13,886 nt of DNA from JAMXLO01 sp046732975 (GCA_046732975.1 JBKPOG010000218.1:1-13886), one strand, 5' to 3'; shown: positions 1 through 6,570, counted from the first letter of the stretch. Notes: generated by a model not told the origin, from the sequence alone. Numbers and translations are program-made.

Positions 1-100
1 GTCATTCCCCTGGCAAGAGGTGGGACGTCCTGCAAGAGACCACATCCGAGGCATTCGCACAGCTGCCACGGTGTGACCATGTCATCCGGACGCCGTTGCA
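1..100. other. Non-coding flank downstream of pqiC
   Basis: This stretch follows the pqiC stop codon (TGA, read on the minus strand at 101-103). I see no convincing ORF, RNA gene, strong hairpin or T-tract in it. A terminator for the pqiBC unit may lie further left, outside the window. Confidence 0.4.
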
Positions 101-691
101 TCAGCGGCCAGGCCGCGCCACCAGCATTGCCGCCAGCCCATCCGCAAGTTGCCCAACCGCGGCGCTGATAGCCGCCACTTCGCCGGGTATGCGCGGCGAG
201 TCCGGGGTGACGCTGAAGCGGAAGTTACGGAGCACCGGCGTGGCCGCCCTGCCGCCCTTGAAAATGATCCCGGCCTGCGCCGACAGGATCAGGTTGCCGC
301 TCGCATCCTTGTCCATTCTCTGGATATTTAATGTCACCGTTGCGTCGGCCGGCGCAGAGACCGCACCGACCTCGCTGATCACGACGCTTTGCGGCAATCT
401 TTGCTGCAATTCGTCGACCAGGACGCGGCTGAGCATCGCTCCGAGCGGTTCGCCCCACCAATCGTTCGCCATCACGTCGAGTTTGTAGTCCTCGGACGAT
501 CGCACGATCTGCAAGCGTTCCAGGTAGCGTTCGAGACCGATCTGCTGCAGCACGACCACCTTGGGCGATGCCCCCTGCTGGACACCGGGCACCGGTGCGA
601 TCGTATAGAGTTCCGGGCTCGGCGAGGAACATGCGGCGAGTGCGATGAGCAGGCCGAGCACGGATGCGGCGCGAAGGCGATGTAGGACCAC
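101..691 (-). CDS. pqiC: PqiC-like outer-membrane lipoprotein (ABC-type transport auxiliary lipoprotein, DUF330 family)
   Basis: A 196-residue lipoprotein. The N-terminus has a short basic stretch, a hydrophobic core and a lipobox, LAAC, with the lipidated Cys at residue 21. The mature start (SSPSPELYTIAP) is typical of the PqiC/YmbA family, whose members sit in the inner leaflet of the outer membrane and dock the periplasmic MCE needle made by PqiB. Length is normal for the family. The start is GTG at 691; its G is also the last base of the pqiB TAG stop, so the genes overlap by one base. A GGAGG lies nine bases upstream inside the end of pqiB, which supports this start and translational coupling. 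The assignment rests on lipobox, length and position directly after a PqiB-type MCE gene. It could be called a generic MCE-associated lipoprotein, but PqiC fits best with a three-MCE partner. Confidence 0.88.
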   Translation of the reverse strand: MVLHRLRAASVLGLLIALAACSSPSPELYTIAPVPGVQQGASPKVVVLQQIGLERYLERLQIVRSSEDYKLDVMANDWWGEPLGAMLSRVLVDELQQRLPQSVVISEVGAVSAPADATVTLNIQRMDKDASGNLILSAQAGIIFKGGRAATPVLRNFRFSVTPDSPRIPGEVAAISAAVGQLADGLAAMLVARPGR

Positions 692-2376
692 TACTCCACG
701 CCTCCGGCAGCGCGTCCTTTGATGAGCGCTTCGGGATGGCGCGCCAGCAGATCGGCAAATGCACGGATGGAGCGCACAGCGTCGTTCAGCTGGATCAGCA
801 ATCGTCCGAGGTCCCGGCTGAACTGCGTGTTGTCGCCATACCCGGTGTTCAAGGAGAGCATCAGCTTGTTGGCATTGGTCAGGGTCTTTTCCAATCCGGC
901 GGTGATCTCTGGCAGCACCTTGCTTGTGGAGGCATCGAAGTGCTGCAGCACCTGCTTTGCGCTGGCCAGGGTCGCTGAAAGGTCCTCCAGCGACTTCTGC
1001 ACCTGCGGACCATTCGTCAGGTTGTTGGTGCTCTGCAGGATACCGGCGAGATTGTCGCCGATCTGCTTGAACGGTATGGCGCTGACCTGTTCCAACAGTG
1101 CGGTGGCCGAGGCCTGAAGACCGGCCAGACCGGTACCTCCGGTGGTCGGCAGCACGAAGTCTTCGCCGTCCATCGTCACCGATGCGGACGGCGCGTCACG
1201 CACGAAATCCAGCGTCACCATCTGCTGACCCGTGATCAGGCTGGCACTCTCCAGGCTCGCCCGCAGACCACGCTGCAGGACGTTCTGAACCGCCTCGTTG
1301 GTCGAGGCGAATACGTGGTTGCCGATGCCGACGATCCGTTCAGGCTCGACCTCGTAGCGGACTGGCGCGACAATCGTATCCTTGACGGGGTCGTAGCTGA
1401 GCGCCACGCTCGTCACGTGACCAATGGCCAGACCGTGCATGGTGACCTCGGAACCCGGTCCAAGACCGCGCACCGAACCGGGGAAGAAAGATATCACCGG
1501 AATTTTGCGGCTATAGGATGCTGCATCAGCGGCTTCCTTGCTCGCAAACAGTGGGAACACGTGATTGTCGGCGCTCATCGTGCCAACTGATTTTCCGTCC
1601 GGTGTGGTGAACGCGATTCCGCCGAGCAACAGCGCACGCAACGATTCAAGTTGCAACTCGACCCCGGTCCCGCCGATTTTCAGTGAGACCCCAGACGCGT
1701 TCCAGAACCGGGTATCGTTCGTGACGTAGCGGTCGTACGGCGCACGAACGAAGGTGTGGATGGTGACGCTTTGTGCCATGTCGGCGATGTCCCAGCCAAG
1801 CACCTCGCCCACATTGAGATCGCGAAAGTACACCGGAGAGCCGACGGAGATCGAACCGAGCCGGTTCGCCTTCAAGGAGAAGGTGTGCCCTGGGATATTG
1901 GCCTGCAGGACCGGCGGTTCCTCCCGGCCAGTGAAGGCCCGCTGCGGCTTGCCCTCGGTCGCGCCGGGCATCATGCCGATATACGAGCCGGACAGCAGCG
2001 TATCGAGGCCGGATATGTTGCCTGCGAACAGGCGCGGCTTGACGACCCAGAAGACTGTCTGATCGGTCAGCAGTGGCTCGGCCTGTCGGGTCGTGGCAAC
2101 CGTCACCGCCACATGCGCATGATCCTTGGACAGATCCAGGCGTTTCACCGTTCCCAGGGTGATGTCGCGGAACTTGAGCTGCGACTGGCCGGCCTGCAGA
2201 CCTTCCGCAGTCTCGAAGGTGATGGTGATAGTGGGACCCTCTTTGGAGAGCGTATCCCAGGCCAGCCACACGCCGATCGCGATGGCGATGATCGGAATGA
2301 TCCAGATCACCGGAATACGTCGCGAGTGCCGGATCCCGGCGCGGGCGAGCACTGACGTGCTGTTGGTATTACTCAT
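691..2376 (-). CDS. pqiB: PqiB-like intermembrane transport protein with three MCE domains
   Basis: A 561-residue protein anchored in the inner membrane by one N-terminal helix (about residues 21-40, IPVIWIIPIIAIAIGVWLAW). Three MCE/MlaD domains follow at about 47-138, 163-255 and 293-393, each with the pattern G-L-x-x-G-x-x-V/L-x-x-x-x-x-x-(I/V)-G. A long helical tail (about 418-555) should form the coiled-coil needle. Three MCE domains, this length and the lipoprotein partner match PqiB rather than MlaD (one) or YebT/LetB (seven). PqiB hexamers form a channel across the periplasm linked to lipid traffic and outer-membrane integrity. The start chosen is ATG at 2376, with AAGGTG just upstream (2381-2386). 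The frame is open to 2424, but the extra 16 residues would precede the usual cytosolic tail and lack that site. The usual upstream partner, PqiA, is absent; the next gene upstream, 138 bases away, is an unrelated glycine-rich secreted protein. Confidence 0.93.
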   Translation of the reverse strand: MSNTNSTSVLARAGIRHSRRIPVIWIIPIIAIAIGVWLAWDTLSKEGPTITITFETAEGLQAGQSQLKFRDITLGTVKRLDLSKDHAHVAVTVATTRQAEPLLTDQTVFWVVKPRLFAGNISGLDTLLSGSYIGMMPGATEGKPQRAFTGREEPPVLQANIPGHTFSLKANRLGSISVGSPVYFRDLNVGEVLGWDIADMAQSVTIHTFVRAPYDRYVTNDTRFWNASGVSLKIGGTGVELQLESLRALLLGGIAFTTPDGKSVGTMSADNHVFPLFASKEAADAASYSRKIPVISFFPGSVRGLGPGSEVTMHGLAIGHVTSVALSYDPVKDTIVAPVRYEVEPERIVGIGNHVFASTNEAVQNVLQRGLRASLESASLITGQQMVTLDFVRDAPSASVTMDGEDFVLPTTGGTGLAGLQASATALLEQVSAIPFKQIGDNLAGILQSTNNLTNGPQVQKSLEDLSATLASAKQVLQHFDASTSKVLPEITAGLEKTLTNANKLMLSLNTGYGDNTQFSRDLGRLLIQLNDAVRSIRAFADLLARHPEALIKGRAAGGVE

Positions 2377-2514
2377 GACACACCTTGGATCACAGACGAT
2401 CGCTGGTCCATGCGAACCGGCCAAGCAGCGACGGGCGATCGCAGTCTAGCTCACGCGCGCCTTCGGCAACACAGCACAGGCGACCTGGCGTCACCTTCGC
2501 GGCATGGAACGAAG
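2377..2514 (-). other. Intergenic gap between the glycine-rich gene and pqiB
   Basis: This 138-base gap separates two minus-strand genes. Just after the glycine-rich stop codon a weak inverted repeat (CTTCG/CGAAG, 2495-2514, ten-base loop) lacks a T-tract. The gap is long enough to hold a separate promoter for pqiBC, but I cannot point to convincing -35 and -10 boxes. Confidence 0.3.
2381..2386 (-). promoter_or_regulatory. Ribosome binding site that decides the pqiB start
   Basis: On the minus strand AAGGTG ends four bases before the ATG at 2376. It favours that start over the longer open frame reaching 2424. Confidence 0.55.
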
Positions 2515-3171
2515 TTATGGTGCCGCGACGTACTGGTAGTAGACGCCGTTGGCGCCATACGCGGGCCTATACCAGGTGCTGCCGCATTGATATTCCTGAT
2601 AGGCCGCCTGGTAGAAGCAACCCGCTGGCAGCGCCGCGACATACGCGGGCGGTGCGGCGTGGGCGGCCGCAGCGCCAGCAGCAGCGCCAACCGCCAGACC
2701 GGTCGCCGCGCCGACGGCGGCCCCGGCCGCCGCGGCACCCCATGCGTTGTAGCCACAATTGTAGCAACCGGTGCCGTAATAGTTCACCGTGGCAGGCTGG
2801 TGATAGTAAGCGCCGTACGCTGTCGTGGTCGTGTGCCCATAGTAGCCGGCCGTGCCGTGGTAGTAGCCACCATAGTCGCTGGCATGATACGTGCCTTCCG
2901 GGGTCGCCGCGGTGCCATGCCAAGCCCCGCCGTAATTGCTCTCGTGCGCAACGCCGCTCGAGGTGACCTGCGTGCTGTGGTCCCAGCCGCCCCAATCGCT
3001 CGAGTGCGAGAAGCCACCCGCCCCGAAGCTGCTGGAGTGATTCCAGCCGCCAAAATTGCCGCCGCGCGAGAAACCACCGCCGGAGTAGCCATGGAACCAC
3101 GCATGCGCCGGCGCGAACGGCAAACCGGCGATCAGAACAGACGCTGCGATCGCCAACGAAACCTTGGGCAT
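2515..3171 (-). CDS. Secreted glycine/tyrosine/histidine-rich repeat protein, uncharacterised
   Basis: A 218-residue protein. Residues 1-24 are a clear Sec signal peptide, with cleavage expected after the AHA preceding Trp25. Next comes a low-complexity region with four imperfect 20-21-residue repeats (about 32-51, 52-72, 73-92 and 93-113), each with an aromatic-Gly-Gly-x-(W/Y)-x-H/G core. Then follow a CYNC pair (Cys136, Cys139), an Ala/Gly-rich glycine-zipper-like segment (about 145-170) and a conserved-looking C-terminal module (about 175-218) with LPAGC, a second Cys and YRPAYGANGVYY. That module resembles the short aromatic domain of DUF6515-type envelope proteins; this is from memory and uncertain. 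AAGGAG seven bases before the ATG at 3171 supports the start. The protein is probably periplasmic or surface-located and perhaps partly membrane-associated. Its function is unknown. A broken paralogue lies directly upstream (3220-3593), and a DUF2092-type gene starts the same-strand run. Confidence 0.8.
   Translation of the reverse strand: MPKVSLAIAASVLIAGLPFAPAHAWFHGYSGGGFSRGGNFGGWNHSSSFGAGGFSHSSDWGGWDHSTQVTSSGVAHESNYGGAWHGTAATPEGTYHASDYGGYYHGTAGYYGHTTTTAYGAYYHQPATVNYYGTGCYNCGYNAWGAAAAGAAVGAATGLAVGAAAGAAAAHAAPPAYVAALPAGCFYQAAYQEYQCGSTWYRPAYGANGVYYQYVAAP
2833..3078 (-). repeat. Four tandem 20-21-residue repeats inside the glycine-rich protein
   Basis: The encoded units begin GGFSRGGNFGGWNH, GGFSHSSDWGGWDH, GVAHESNYGGAWHG and GTYHASDYGGYYHG. 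The shared core is aromatic-Gly-Gly-x-(W/Y)-(D/N/H)-(H/G). The unit is about 60-63 bases and has diverged at DNA level. This whole block is missing from the neighbouring broken paralogue. Confidence 0.7.
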
Positions 3172-3219
3172 CTCAGCACTCCTTCTCTTGGAATTCCCGC
3201 CGGCAGCTACGCCCGACGG

Positions 3220-3593
3220 TCAGGGTGGGGGAATGGGCTGATAGCATATTCCGTTTGCGCCATAAGCGGGAGACAACCAGGTTCCCCCGCCGCATTCGTA
3301 CTCGTGCGCCAGCGGACCGTAGATGCAGCCGGCCGGGAGCGCCGCATAGTACGCCGGTTGCGCAGCGGCGGCCGCGATGGCGGCACCGGCCGCCACACTG
3401 ACGGTCGCGCCAACCGCCGCACCCAGCCGAGGCAGCACCTCAGGCGCTGCCACCGCTGTAGCGGCCGACGCTGCCGTAATAATTCACTGTTGCGGGCTGG
3501 TGATAACAGCTCCCGTAGGCCGTCGTGGACCCAGGCCCGCGCCGATGCCAATGGCAATCCAGCCGCCAGAACTGCAACAACGATTCTGCGCAT
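3220..3593 (-). pseudogene. Decayed paralogue of the glycine-rich secreted protein
   Basis: Three reading frames must be joined to recover a protein like the intact gene at 2515-3171. Frame one, from ATG 3593, gives a signal peptide (MRRIVVAVLAAGLPLASARAW, then VH). At about 3528 the homology jumps frame to TTAYGSCYHQPATVNYYGS, matching TTAYGAYYHQPATVNYYGT of the intact copy. That frame stops after GRYSGGSA at about 3438. A third frame then gives the Ala-rich segment and the terminal module (ALPAGC, CGGGTWLSPAYGANG) down to the TGA at 3220. Relative to the intact copy, about 87 residues, including all four repeats, are missing. The first frame change therefore looks like an out-of-frame deletion; the second is a small indel. 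It starts ten bases after the DUF2092-type gene and ends 48 bases before the intact copy. A short GTG-initiated peptide (3220-3453, 77 aa) could in principle be made, but it would lack a signal peptide. Confidence 0.8.
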
Positions 3594-3603
3594 TGCGCCC
3601 CCG

Positions 3604-4413
3604 TTACGGTTTGGCCGGCGGCTGCCCCGGCGGCGGTTCGCGCAGCCCGGGCGGCTGGAATGCCATCGGCTTGCCCTTTGACGCCTTCTCTGACTTGAAG
3701 GTCGCCGGATCGACCGAGTCGGTCAGCCGCCAATCGGAATACTCGGTCTGATACAATGCACGCGCCGGTTCATGCGGATAGACAACGCGCACCATGCGCG
3801 GCAAGTGATCGTCGGTACTGATCCACAACTCGGCCTGCACATTGTCGCCTGCCACAGCGACCATGTCCGTGGTGGTGCCACCGACAACCTTCGATTGCCC
3901 GACATAGAATGCCGAGTTAATCCCGTGTTCTTCGAAAACGGCACATGGCTTCGACAGGATCACGTCAGCGAAGGGGAAGTAGATGGCTGCCTTCTCCCAT
4001 GCCGTATCGACCATCTGGTCGATCGTCGGCGGCGCATCGGCAACCGCGACAAGATCCTGCGACGGCACGTAGGCCATCATGGCCTTGCCGTCATAGTAGA
4101 ACTCATCCGGGATGCCATCGCCGGGGGTGATCACCCGCAGCTTGTCAGGGCGCTGCAATGTGACTTCATTCTTGGTGGCATAGAACAGCGGTTGTCCGTT
4201 CCGGGCCGCACGCTCATAGGTGCTGACGGCCGTGAACGACATGGCTTTGGCCGTGGCCAGCACGTCGCAGGATGCCTTCAGGATATCGACCGCCTTCGGT
4301 TCAATCGGTAGCGCCTGGGGCGGTGCGGTCTGCGCCGACTGCGCCCCAGCCTGTGGTGCGAGGACTGCCGTGACTAACAGCAGCCATATCACACGCTGCA
4401 TGATGCGAATCAT
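3604..4413 (-). CDS. DUF2092-family predicted periplasmic protein
   Basis: A 269-residue exported protein. Residues 1-24 form a Sec signal peptide with cleavage expected at AGA before Gln25. The mature region reads like the DUF2092 family: an early helix with a Cys (ILKASCDVLATAKAMSF), then alternating beta strands (VTLQRPDKLRVITPGDG, EFYYDGKAMMAYVP), a helix (TIDQMVDTAWEKAAIYFPFAD) and later strands (AELWISTDDHLPRMVRVVY, YSDWRL). This resembles the LolA/LolB lipoprotein-binding half-barrel, so binding of a lipid or lipoprotein in the periplasm is a reasonable guess but not shown. The C-terminus is Pro-rich (PPGLREPPPGQPP). The start is ATG at 4413 with GGGAG about ten bases upstream; a second in-frame Met lies four codons on. 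It heads the minus-strand run that continues into the glycine-rich pseudogene and gene, which suggests co-transcription. An FNR-type box lies about 120 bases upstream of its start. Confidence 0.8.
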   Translation of the reverse strand: MIRIMQRVIWLLLVTAVLAPQAGAQSAQTAPPQALPIEPKAVDILKASCDVLATAKAMSFTAVSTYERAARNGQPLFYATKNEVTLQRPDKLRVITPGDGIPDEFYYDGKAMMAYVPSQDLVAVADAPPTIDQMVDTAWEKAAIYFPFADVILSKPCAVFEEHGINSAFYVGQSKVVGGTTTDMVAVAGDNVQAELWISTDDHLPRMVRVVYPHEPARALYQTEYSDWRLTDSVDPATFKSEKASKGKPMAFQPPGLREPPPGQPPAKP

Positions 4414-4526
4414 TGGACGAGATCTCCCTGCGCAGGGCGAGCACAGCCAGCATACGCAGCACCGTTAAGGGGACAGCGACGCACGTGCTATGCAATTTCG
4501 GCTAAATCGTAGCAGTGTTCGCTTCA

Positions 4527-4540
4527 TTGATCTAAGTCAA
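4527..4540. promoter_or_regulatory. FNR/FixK/Dnr-type operator (anaerobox)
   Basis: TTGATCTAAGTCAA matches the consensus TTGAT-N4-ATCAA at nine of ten half-site positions. It lies in the 185-base divergent region between the DUF2092-type gene (starts 4413, leftward) and the small lipoprotein (starts 4599, rightward). Its centre is 65 bases from the lipoprotein ATG and 120 from the other. A class II site (-41.5) would place a rightward start of transcription near 4575 or a leftward one near 4492. The hexamers at the expected -10 positions are poor in both directions, so I cannot say which gene it controls. CRP/FNR-family proteins of several kinds (FNR, FixK, Dnr, NnrR) recognise this motif. 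Confidence 0.6.
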
Positions 4541-4598
4541 GTACATTTGTTCCGGATGCTGTCCCAATTTCGTGGTAAACATCGCGAGCAACGAGCCC

Positions 4599-4958
4599 AT
4601 GGCTATACAGCTGCACCTTGGCCGGATCAGCGTATTTTTGTGCCTGGTGACCCTTGCCGGTTGCTCTGGACCAGCACCGGCGAACCTGGCGGCGTCGCTC
4701 AAGGGCACTGAGAAGTCGAGGTTCCTCAGCTGTTCGGGCCCTCCGCTGCTGGCGACATCAAATGCCGGCCAGGATCATATGTCGTTCGTGACCAACCTGA
4801 GACGGGGTGGAACGATCGGCGTCAGCAGCCCGACGGCATTTCCGGTCGCGTCCTGCTCGGTGGATGCCGTGTTCCAGAACGATCGGCTGGTCAGCTCGAC
4901 ATTTTCCGGCGATATGTCGATGTGCAGCATGGTCTTCGGCCCATGCCTGCAGAAATAG
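4599..4958 (+). CDS. Small cysteine-containing lipoprotein, uncharacterised
   Basis: A 119-residue protein with a type II signal peptide: a charged start, a hydrophobic core (ISVFLCLVTLA) and lipobox LAGC, with the lipidated Cys at residue 22. The mature part carries four further Cys (45, 86, 109 and 116). The last three lie near the C-terminus in a strand-rich segment (ASCSVDAVFQNDRLV, MCSMVFGPC), which could form disulfides in the periplasm. I do not recognise the family. The layout (early Cys, then a strand reading C-x-x-x-x-x-F, ending in two Cys) is like short lipoproteins seen in alphaproteobacteria, but this is only an impression. ATG 4599 is preferred over GTG 4572 because it gives a normal-length signal peptide; the upstream ribosome site is weak (GAG four bases before). 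It is a single-gene unit downstream of the FNR-type box, and a weak terminator-like hairpin follows. Confidence 0.7.
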   Translation: MAIQLHLGRISVFLCLVTLAGCSGPAPANLAASLKGTEKSRFLSCSGPPLLATSNAGQDHMSFVTNLRRGGTIGVSSPTAFPVASCSVDAVFQNDRLVSSTFSGDMSMCSMVFGPCLQK

Positions 4959-4986
4959 TTCTGTGTTGACCGCTGCTGGTCATTTT
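4924..4986 (+). terminator. Weak terminator-like hairpins at the end of the small lipoprotein gene
   Basis: Two stems occur in succession. The first is GCATGG/CCATGC (4927-4946, eight-base loop), extended by GCA/TGC across a bulge and lying inside the last codons. The second is TGACC-GCTGCT-GGTCA (4967-4982), followed directly by TTTT (4983-4986), eight bases after the stop codon. Both stems are short, so rho-independent termination here would be inefficient at best. Confidence 0.35.
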
Positions 4987-5016
4987 GCGGCTTGTCCACC
5001 CATAATGCGGCCGTCT

Positions 5017-5030
5017 ACCGCGTAAGCGGT
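5017..5030. promoter_or_regulatory. Small hairpin in the TRAP gene leader
   Basis: ACCGC-GTAA-GCGGT is a perfect five-base-pair stem capped by a GNRA-type tetraloop, 31 bases before the ATG of the TRAP binding-protein gene. It could be an mRNA leader structure or an operator half-site. Nothing else supports a role. Confidence 0.25.
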
Positions 5031-5061
5031 CATTCAGCCTGCCTGTGAGGAAACGCACTTG

Positions 5062-6063
5062 ATGACAACGACGCGACGTAGATTGCTGCTCGGCGCCTTG
5101 GCTGCGCCTCTGGTGGCGCGCTATGCGCACGCCGCAGAATACTCCTGGAAGTTCGCGCACACCTCGCCACTCACCTTCCCGTTCCACATCCGCCTGACGG
5201 AAGCGGCGGCACAGATCGGCAAAGAGTCGAACGGGCGAATGGAGCTGCAGATCTTCCCCGATGCCCAACTCGGCGGCGACAACGACCTGCTGTCACAGGC
5301 GCGCCAAGGCGCCATCGAGTTCTGCCAGCCGACGGGACAGATCCTCGCGTCGATCCTGCCGGTGACCGCGATCAGCGCGTTGGGCTTCGCCTGGTCTGAC
5401 TATTCCAAAGTGTGGCCGGCGATGGACGGCGAACTCGGCGCGTATATCCGCGGCCAGATCGCGGCCAAGTCCGGGCTGGTGGCGATGGACCAGATGTGGG
5501 ACCTGGGTTTTCGCCAGATCACCACCAGCACCAAGCCGATCAAAACCGCATCCGACCTGGTCGGCTTGAAGATCCGTGTGCCGGTCGCGCCCAGCCTGGT
5601 GACGCTGTTCCAGACTCTGAAGGCCGCGCCGCTGTCGATGCAGTTCACCGAGGTCTACTCGGCGCTGCAGACCCATATCGCCGACGCGCAGGAGAACCCG
5701 CTGACGCTGATCAAGGTGACCAAGCTGTACGAGGTGCAGAAATACTGCTCGCTCACCAACCACGTATGGGATGGCCACTGGGCGTGCTGCAACGCGGCGG
5801 CGTGGAAGGGATTGCCCGACGACCTGAAGTCGATCGTGGCGCGCAGCCTGAACGAGGCGGCAAAGCGCGAGCGCGAGGACATCGCCGCCAACGACAAGGT
5901 GGTGCAGGCCGACCTGGAGAAGGCAGGCTTGGTGTTCAATACCGCGGAAACCCAGAGCTTCCGCGACGGCCTGAAGCAAGGCGGGTTTTACAAGTACTGG
6001 CGCGACAAGCTGGGCGACCAGCCATGGGAGATATTGGAGAAATACGCCGGCAAGCTTGGCTGA
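5062..6063 (+). CDS. TRAP-type transporter substrate-binding protein (DctP family), orphan
   Basis: A 333-residue periplasmic binding protein of TRAP transporters, which take up carboxylates or similar acids using an ion gradient. The N-terminus has a twin-arginine signal (TTTRRRLLLGALAAP), with cleavage expected at AHA near residue 24. Family motifs are in order: FPDAQLGGDNDLLSQARQGAIEF (66-87, split across lines in the family profile), then GLKIRVP with Arg172, the arginine that normally clamps the substrate carboxylate. FTEVYSALQT (196-205) and DAQENPL (208-214) follow. Length is normal. GAGG (5047-5050) is eight bases from a TTG at 5059 and eleven from the ATG at 5062. I chose ATG, but TTG is possible and adds one residue. 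No DctQ or DctM membrane gene lies beside it, so it must borrow a distant permease or act otherwise. Substrate cannot be told from sequence. The gene is a single unit facing the minus-strand gene at 6142. Confidence 0.92.
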   Translation: MTTTRRRLLLGALAAPLVARYAHAAEYSWKFAHTSPLTFPFHIRLTEAAAQIGKESNGRMELQIFPDAQLGGDNDLLSQARQGAIEFCQPTGQILASILPVTAISALGFAWSDYSKVWPAMDGELGAYIRGQIAAKSGLVAMDQMWDLGFRQITTSTKPIKTASDLVGLKIRVPVAPSLVTLFQTLKAAPLSMQFTEVYSALQTHIADAQENPLTLIKVTKLYEVQKYCSLTNHVWDGHWACCNAAAWKGLPDDLKSIVARSLNEAAKREREDIAANDKVVQADLEKAGLVFNTAETQSFRDGLKQGGFYKYWRDKLGDQPWEILEKYAGKLG

Positions 6064-6073
6064 ACACCGGAGC

Positions 6074-6103
6074 GGCGTACGCGCAGGCGACCACGCGCAC
6101 GCC
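6074..6103. terminator. Candidate bidirectional hairpin between convergent genes
   Basis: The 5' arm is GGCGT plus GCGC, interrupted by a two-base AC bulge; the 3' arm is GCGC plus ACGCC, with a ten-base loop. It starts ten bases after the TRAP gene stop and lies 38 bases beyond the end of the opposing gene. There is no T-tract on either side, so it is a weak candidate. Confidence 0.3.
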
Positions 6104-6141
6104 GAACCCGAGCCTCGAGACGTTCGAAGCTGACCGTCTGA

Positions 6142-6570
6142 TCAGAACACGACGTTGGAGGCGGTGCCGTGCAACGGGGTCACCTGGTAGAAATCCCGCT
6201 GCCCGTGATTGAGCGCCGGGATGATCGAGAACGCATGATGCGTTGTGACACCGTCTGTTCTGATGGTAACACTGCTGAACGCCGGCACGTTCACGCGCGG
6301 CACGAGCAGGCTGAACGAGGTCGAACCGGCATCGATGGTGCGCACGATAGTGACGCTGACGACCGTTCCGAGGTCACATTCCACCCTGCGGATTTCGTCG
6401 CCGGAAAAGCTGAGCGACCGAACCGGGTCCTGATACGAGAAGTGTGGTTTACCGTCGATACCACTCGTGCTGTAGCTGACATGCAGTCCGCCTCCCGAGA
6501 GGCTGAACATGTTGGCTAAGACGAAGACGGGTAGCTGCTGCGATACGGGTTCTGCTAGCGTTGTGGACAA
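6142..6570 (-). CDS. Small uncharacterised strand-rich protein
   Basis: About 142 residues with no signal peptide, membrane helix or motif I recognise. The composition is rich in Ser, Thr and Val with alternating hydrophobic stretches (GGGLHVSYSTS, VSVTIVRTIDAGS, SFSLLVPRVNVPAFSSVTIRTDG), suggesting an all-beta cytosolic protein. There is one Cys and a central GDEIRRVECDLG segment. Start choice matters. The frame is open to GTG at 6579, but AGGGAG (6579-6584) overlaps that codon and so cannot serve it. The same AGGGAG lies eight bases from a TTG at 6570, giving a protein beginning MSTTLAEPVSQQLPVF, so I prefer 6570. It stands alone, convergent to the TRAP gene and divergent from the metallo-beta-lactamase remnant. 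Coding status rests on an uninterrupted frame with a protein-like beta pattern; function is unknown. Confidence 0.6.
   Translation of the reverse strand: MSTTLAEPVSQQLPVFVLANMFSLSGGGLHVSYSTSGIDGKPHFSYQDPVRSLSFSGDEIRRVECDLGTVVSVTIVRTIDAGSTSFSLLVPRVNVPAFSSVTIRTDGVTTHHAFSIIPALNHGQRDFYQVTPLHGTASNVVF

Noticed and set aside
225..764. 179-codon open frame overlapping the pqiC and pqiB ends
   Set aside because: Shadow of pqiC. The pqiC frame has a lipobox and a coupled start, and this one has neither.
1646..2269. 207-codon open frame inside pqiB on the minus strand
   Set aside because: Frame-shifted shadow of the MCE-domain coding region; composition is biased and no family pattern appears.
2397..2445. 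Two GATCG-containing palindrome-like words in the gap before pqiB as an operator
   Set aside because: Short GC-rich palindromes are common in this DNA, and the two words are neither equal nor suitably spaced.
2410..3681. 423-codon open frame on the plus strand across the glycine-rich genes
   Set aside because: It lies antisense to a gene with a signal peptide, repeats and a good ribosome site. Its translation is Arg-rich and featureless, as expected for the opposite strand of GC-rich coding DNA.
5412..6212. 266-codon open frame overlapping the TRAP gene on the same strand
   Set aside because: Out-of-frame shadow of the DctP coding sequence with Arg/Gly-rich composition and no ribosome site or motif.
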